The translations under genes were made by a program, and so were the position numbers. A stretch of DNA of 9,490 nucleotides from Bacteroidota bacterium (GTDB lineage: Bacteria > Bacteroidota > Bacteroidia > NS11-12g > UBA955). Shown piece after piece: positions 8,278 to 9,490 of the stretch; the first letter of the stretch is position 1; each line of letters begins with the position of its first letter. The notes beneath the pieces are model-generated. The model had not been told where the DNA came from. It did no database searches and was given only the letters and a program-made list of their open reading frames with translations. Location of the stretch: assembly GCA_018969565.1 (NCBI GenBank), contig JAGWYC010000064.1, positions 1 to 9,490 of the forward strand, given 5' to 3'.

Positions 8278-8280
8278 TGA
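8274..8280 (+). promoter_or_regulatory. Stop/start overlap between the two genes (ATGATGA)
   Basis: The stop of the giant gene (TGA 8275-8277) overlaps the ATG at 8274 by the classic ATGA arrangement. A second in-frame TGA follows at once (8278-8280), and a second ATG (8277-8279) is in frame with the first. No Shine-Dalgarno-like purine run precedes it, as is usual in Bacteroidota, so termination-reinitiation coupling is the simplest reading. I did not see a Bacteroidota-type TAnnTTTG -7 element in the preceding 200 bases. Confidence 0.7.
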
Positions 8281-8336
8281 AACGACGGAACTTTTTACTA
8301 TTTACGTTCATCATCACTTCATCCTTCTTAAAAGGA
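8274..8336 (+). other. Signal peptide of the FN3 protein
   Basis: Two to three basic residues (K3, R4, R5) precede a hydrophobic core (F7 to I14), then a polar SS and LKG before Q22. There is no cysteine near the cleavage point, so this is a signal peptidase I substrate and not a lipoprotein. Glutamine at or next to the mature N-terminus is common in Bacteroidota. Confidence 0.75.
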
Positions 8337-9490
8337 CAAAACGATACTGTTTTCCTGACAGGTACTTCCAGATTCTACGGTGATTCTTTGGTTTTACGCT
8401 GGAATGGAAGGACTCTGCAATCCTTCAATGCACTGCAAAAAATCCCGCTTGTGGTGGAAACCCTCAATCCTGTTGGCCGCTGGGTGCAGCTTGCGCAACA
8501 AAATGCCGTTCAGGTTAACCGCTGGTACCTGAACAAGTCGCCGGCTTTAAGGAACAGATTACTTGCTGCCGGTTTGTTGCAGCAATTTCAAACGGAAAGT
8601 AAACGTCCGGTGAACGGTGATGAAGAATTGCAGCAGAGGCAGGAAAACCTCAAATACCTGTGGTTGAACCTTTCGCTCACTGCCGATCTGGACGCTTTTG
8701 TGGCAGAGGCCTGCAACCTGCGGCATACCATTCTGAACCCGCCTCAAAACAGCGTCAGCCAATACCGCATATTTTCCGCGCACCCCCTATATTTTTCTGA
8801 TACCCTGTTCTTTGTTGTGGCGCCGCAGAGGTTCACGGCGGAATCTTTGCCGGCACCTGCTGCCACTGAACAGGACGGTGCCGTTTCCCTTCGCTGGAAA
8901 ACAGACCGCAGCTACACTGCTTATTATGTAGAAAAAGCTGCTCCAGGTTCTGGCACCTGGACGCGCATCAACACCGCTCCCCTGGTAATTCCTGCCGGAC
9001 AACAGGAATTATTTTATACAGACAGTGTTCAGAATTATGTACCGTCCGAATATCGCATCAGCGGCATAGACCTGTTCGGTGATGCCACTCTTCCCGGCGC
9101 AGCAGTGAAGGCAATGGGCCGAGACCGCACGCCGCCGCCTGTATTATCGGGTTTCCGGCTTAAAGAAACCCCGGACAACCATATTGTACTTTCCTGGGAT
9201 AAATCGCTGCCGCTCAATGGTGAGGCCGGCATCGCCATAGGCATGAAACATGAAGGACCTGATGCCTATATCCCTTTATTTAATAAGCTGAAACCCATGA
9301 CCACAACTTCATTTACGATTCCGGTTAAGCCGGGTATCAGCAATTATTACTTTGTACTTCAGGTATTTGACACGGCAGGAAATAGTAGCTCCTCAGAAGC
9401 GTTTATACAGCTTGAAGATAATACGGCCCCTGCGAAGCCTGAAGGACTCAGGGCAATAGTAAACGACTCAGGTATCGTGACCCTGCGCTG
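8274..9490 (+). CDS. Secreted fibronectin type III domain protein, 3'-truncated by the window
   Basis: The frame is open from the ATG at 8274 to the window end (405 complete codons). The start could equally be the next codon, ATG 8277. Residues 1-21 form a signal peptide: MMKRR, a hydrophobic core LLFTFII, then SSFLKG with Q22 as likely mature end. Residues 25-190 form an N-terminal domain with FN3-like first strands (DSLVLRW, 37-43, and PLVVE, 58-62), a helical middle (LRNRLLAAGLL; ELQQRQENL) and an ACNLRH motif (146-151). Two FN3 domains follow: about 192-287 (VSLRW ending at W208, then YYVEKA, then YRISGIDLFGD) and about 287-386 (IVLSWDK, then FVLQVFDTAGNSS). A third starts at 386 (APAKPEGL) and is cut at VTLR. 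The product should be exported and act at the cell surface or outside the cell, probably with the upstream giant protein. No catalytic domain is visible, but the missing C-terminus could hold one, or a sorting signal. Confidence 0.88.
   Translation, partial: MMKRRNFLLFTFIITSSFLKGQNDTVFLTGTSRFYGDSLVLRWNGRTLQSFNALQKIPLVVETLNPVGRWVQLAQQNAVQVNRWYLNKSPALRNRLLAAGLLQQFQTESKRPVNGDEELQQRQENLKYLWLNLSLTADLDAFVAEACNLRHTILNPPQNSVSQYRIFSAHPLYFSDTLFFVVAPQRFTAESLPAPAATEQDGAVSLRWKTDRSYTAYYVEKAAPGSGTWTRINTAPLVIPAGQQELFYTDSVQNYVPSEYRISGIDLFGDATLPGAAVKAMGRDRTPPPVLSGFRLKETPDNHIVLSWDKSLPLNGEAGIAIGMKHEGPDAYIPLFNKLKPMTTTSFTIPVKPGISNYYFVLQVFDTAGNSSSSEAFIQLEDNTAPAKPEGLRAIVNDSGIVTLR
8847..9134 (+). other. Fibronectin type III domain 1 of the second protein
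   Basis: Residues 192-287 show the FN3 signature: a Pro-rich entry (LPAPAAT), the buried Trp of strand B (W208 in VSLRW), the strand C tyrosine (YYVEK), and an end strand YRISGIDLFGDATLPG with the usual Tyr and 'D-x-x-G' turn. It is followed directly by the next domain at DRTPPPVL. Confidence 0.8.
9132..9428 (+). other. Fibronectin type III domain 2 of the second protein
   Basis: Residues 287-385 show a PPPVLSGF entry, a strand B Trp in IVLSWDK, and a closing NYYFVLQVFDTAGNSSSSEA strand with the DxxGN turn typical of FN3 domains in secreted proteins. The region between strands B and F is diverged. A third copy begins at once (TAPAKPEGL) and is cut by the window end. Confidence 0.75.

Noticed and set aside
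8559..9244. Three minus-strand open frames opposite the second gene
   Set aside because: They are antisense to well-formed N-terminal and FN3 sequence and show no motifs, so they are shadows.

Overview
The window is wall-to-wall coding sequence on the + strand and carries two genes, both cut by the window edges. The first is the 3' part of a giant gene (positions 1-8277, 2758 codons visible, open from base 1, so the true start lies upstream). The second (8274 to beyond 9490) starts inside the stop codon of the first and runs off the right edge. There is no intergenic stretch, RNA gene, CRISPR array, insertion sequence or recognisable promoter.

The content suggests a member of the Bacteroidota (Cytophagales, Chitinophagales or Saprospiria type, not resolvable further). 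The evidence is a very large secreted multidomain protein rich in immunoglobulin/fibronectin-like folds, a signal peptide ending in ...LKG followed by Q at the predicted mature end, moderate GC, and gene starts without a Shine-Dalgarno sequence. This assignment is inferred from style, not from a marker gene.

Layout of the giant protein, with residues counted from base 1: 1-30, end of an upstream module; about 40-180, a shorter beta-rich module opening with PLEGT; 191-593 and 610-1010, two clearly homologous tandem modules of about 400 residues sharing several motifs at a near-constant offset of 413-419; 1024-2141, a long glycine-rich, beta-strand-rich region with paired cysteines and at least one internal duplication; about 2150-2290, a bacterial Ig-like (SbsA/Big_5-like) domain; 2290-2620, further beta-rich sequence; 2626-2656, a Pro/Gly-rich linker with five consecutive prolines; and a C-terminal part of about 100 residues.

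The second protein has a signal peptide, an N-terminal beta/alpha domain, and fibronectin type III domains that continue past the right edge. The 4-base overlap makes translational coupling likely. The two products are best read as an exported, cell-surface or extracellular pair of unknown function. My recollection is that Bacteroidota genomes carry giant proteins of this kind (some named after the Tannerella forsythia 'TANFOR' domain) next to fibronectin type III proteins, but I could not check this, and no component of a known secretion, gliding or contractile-injection system lies in the window.
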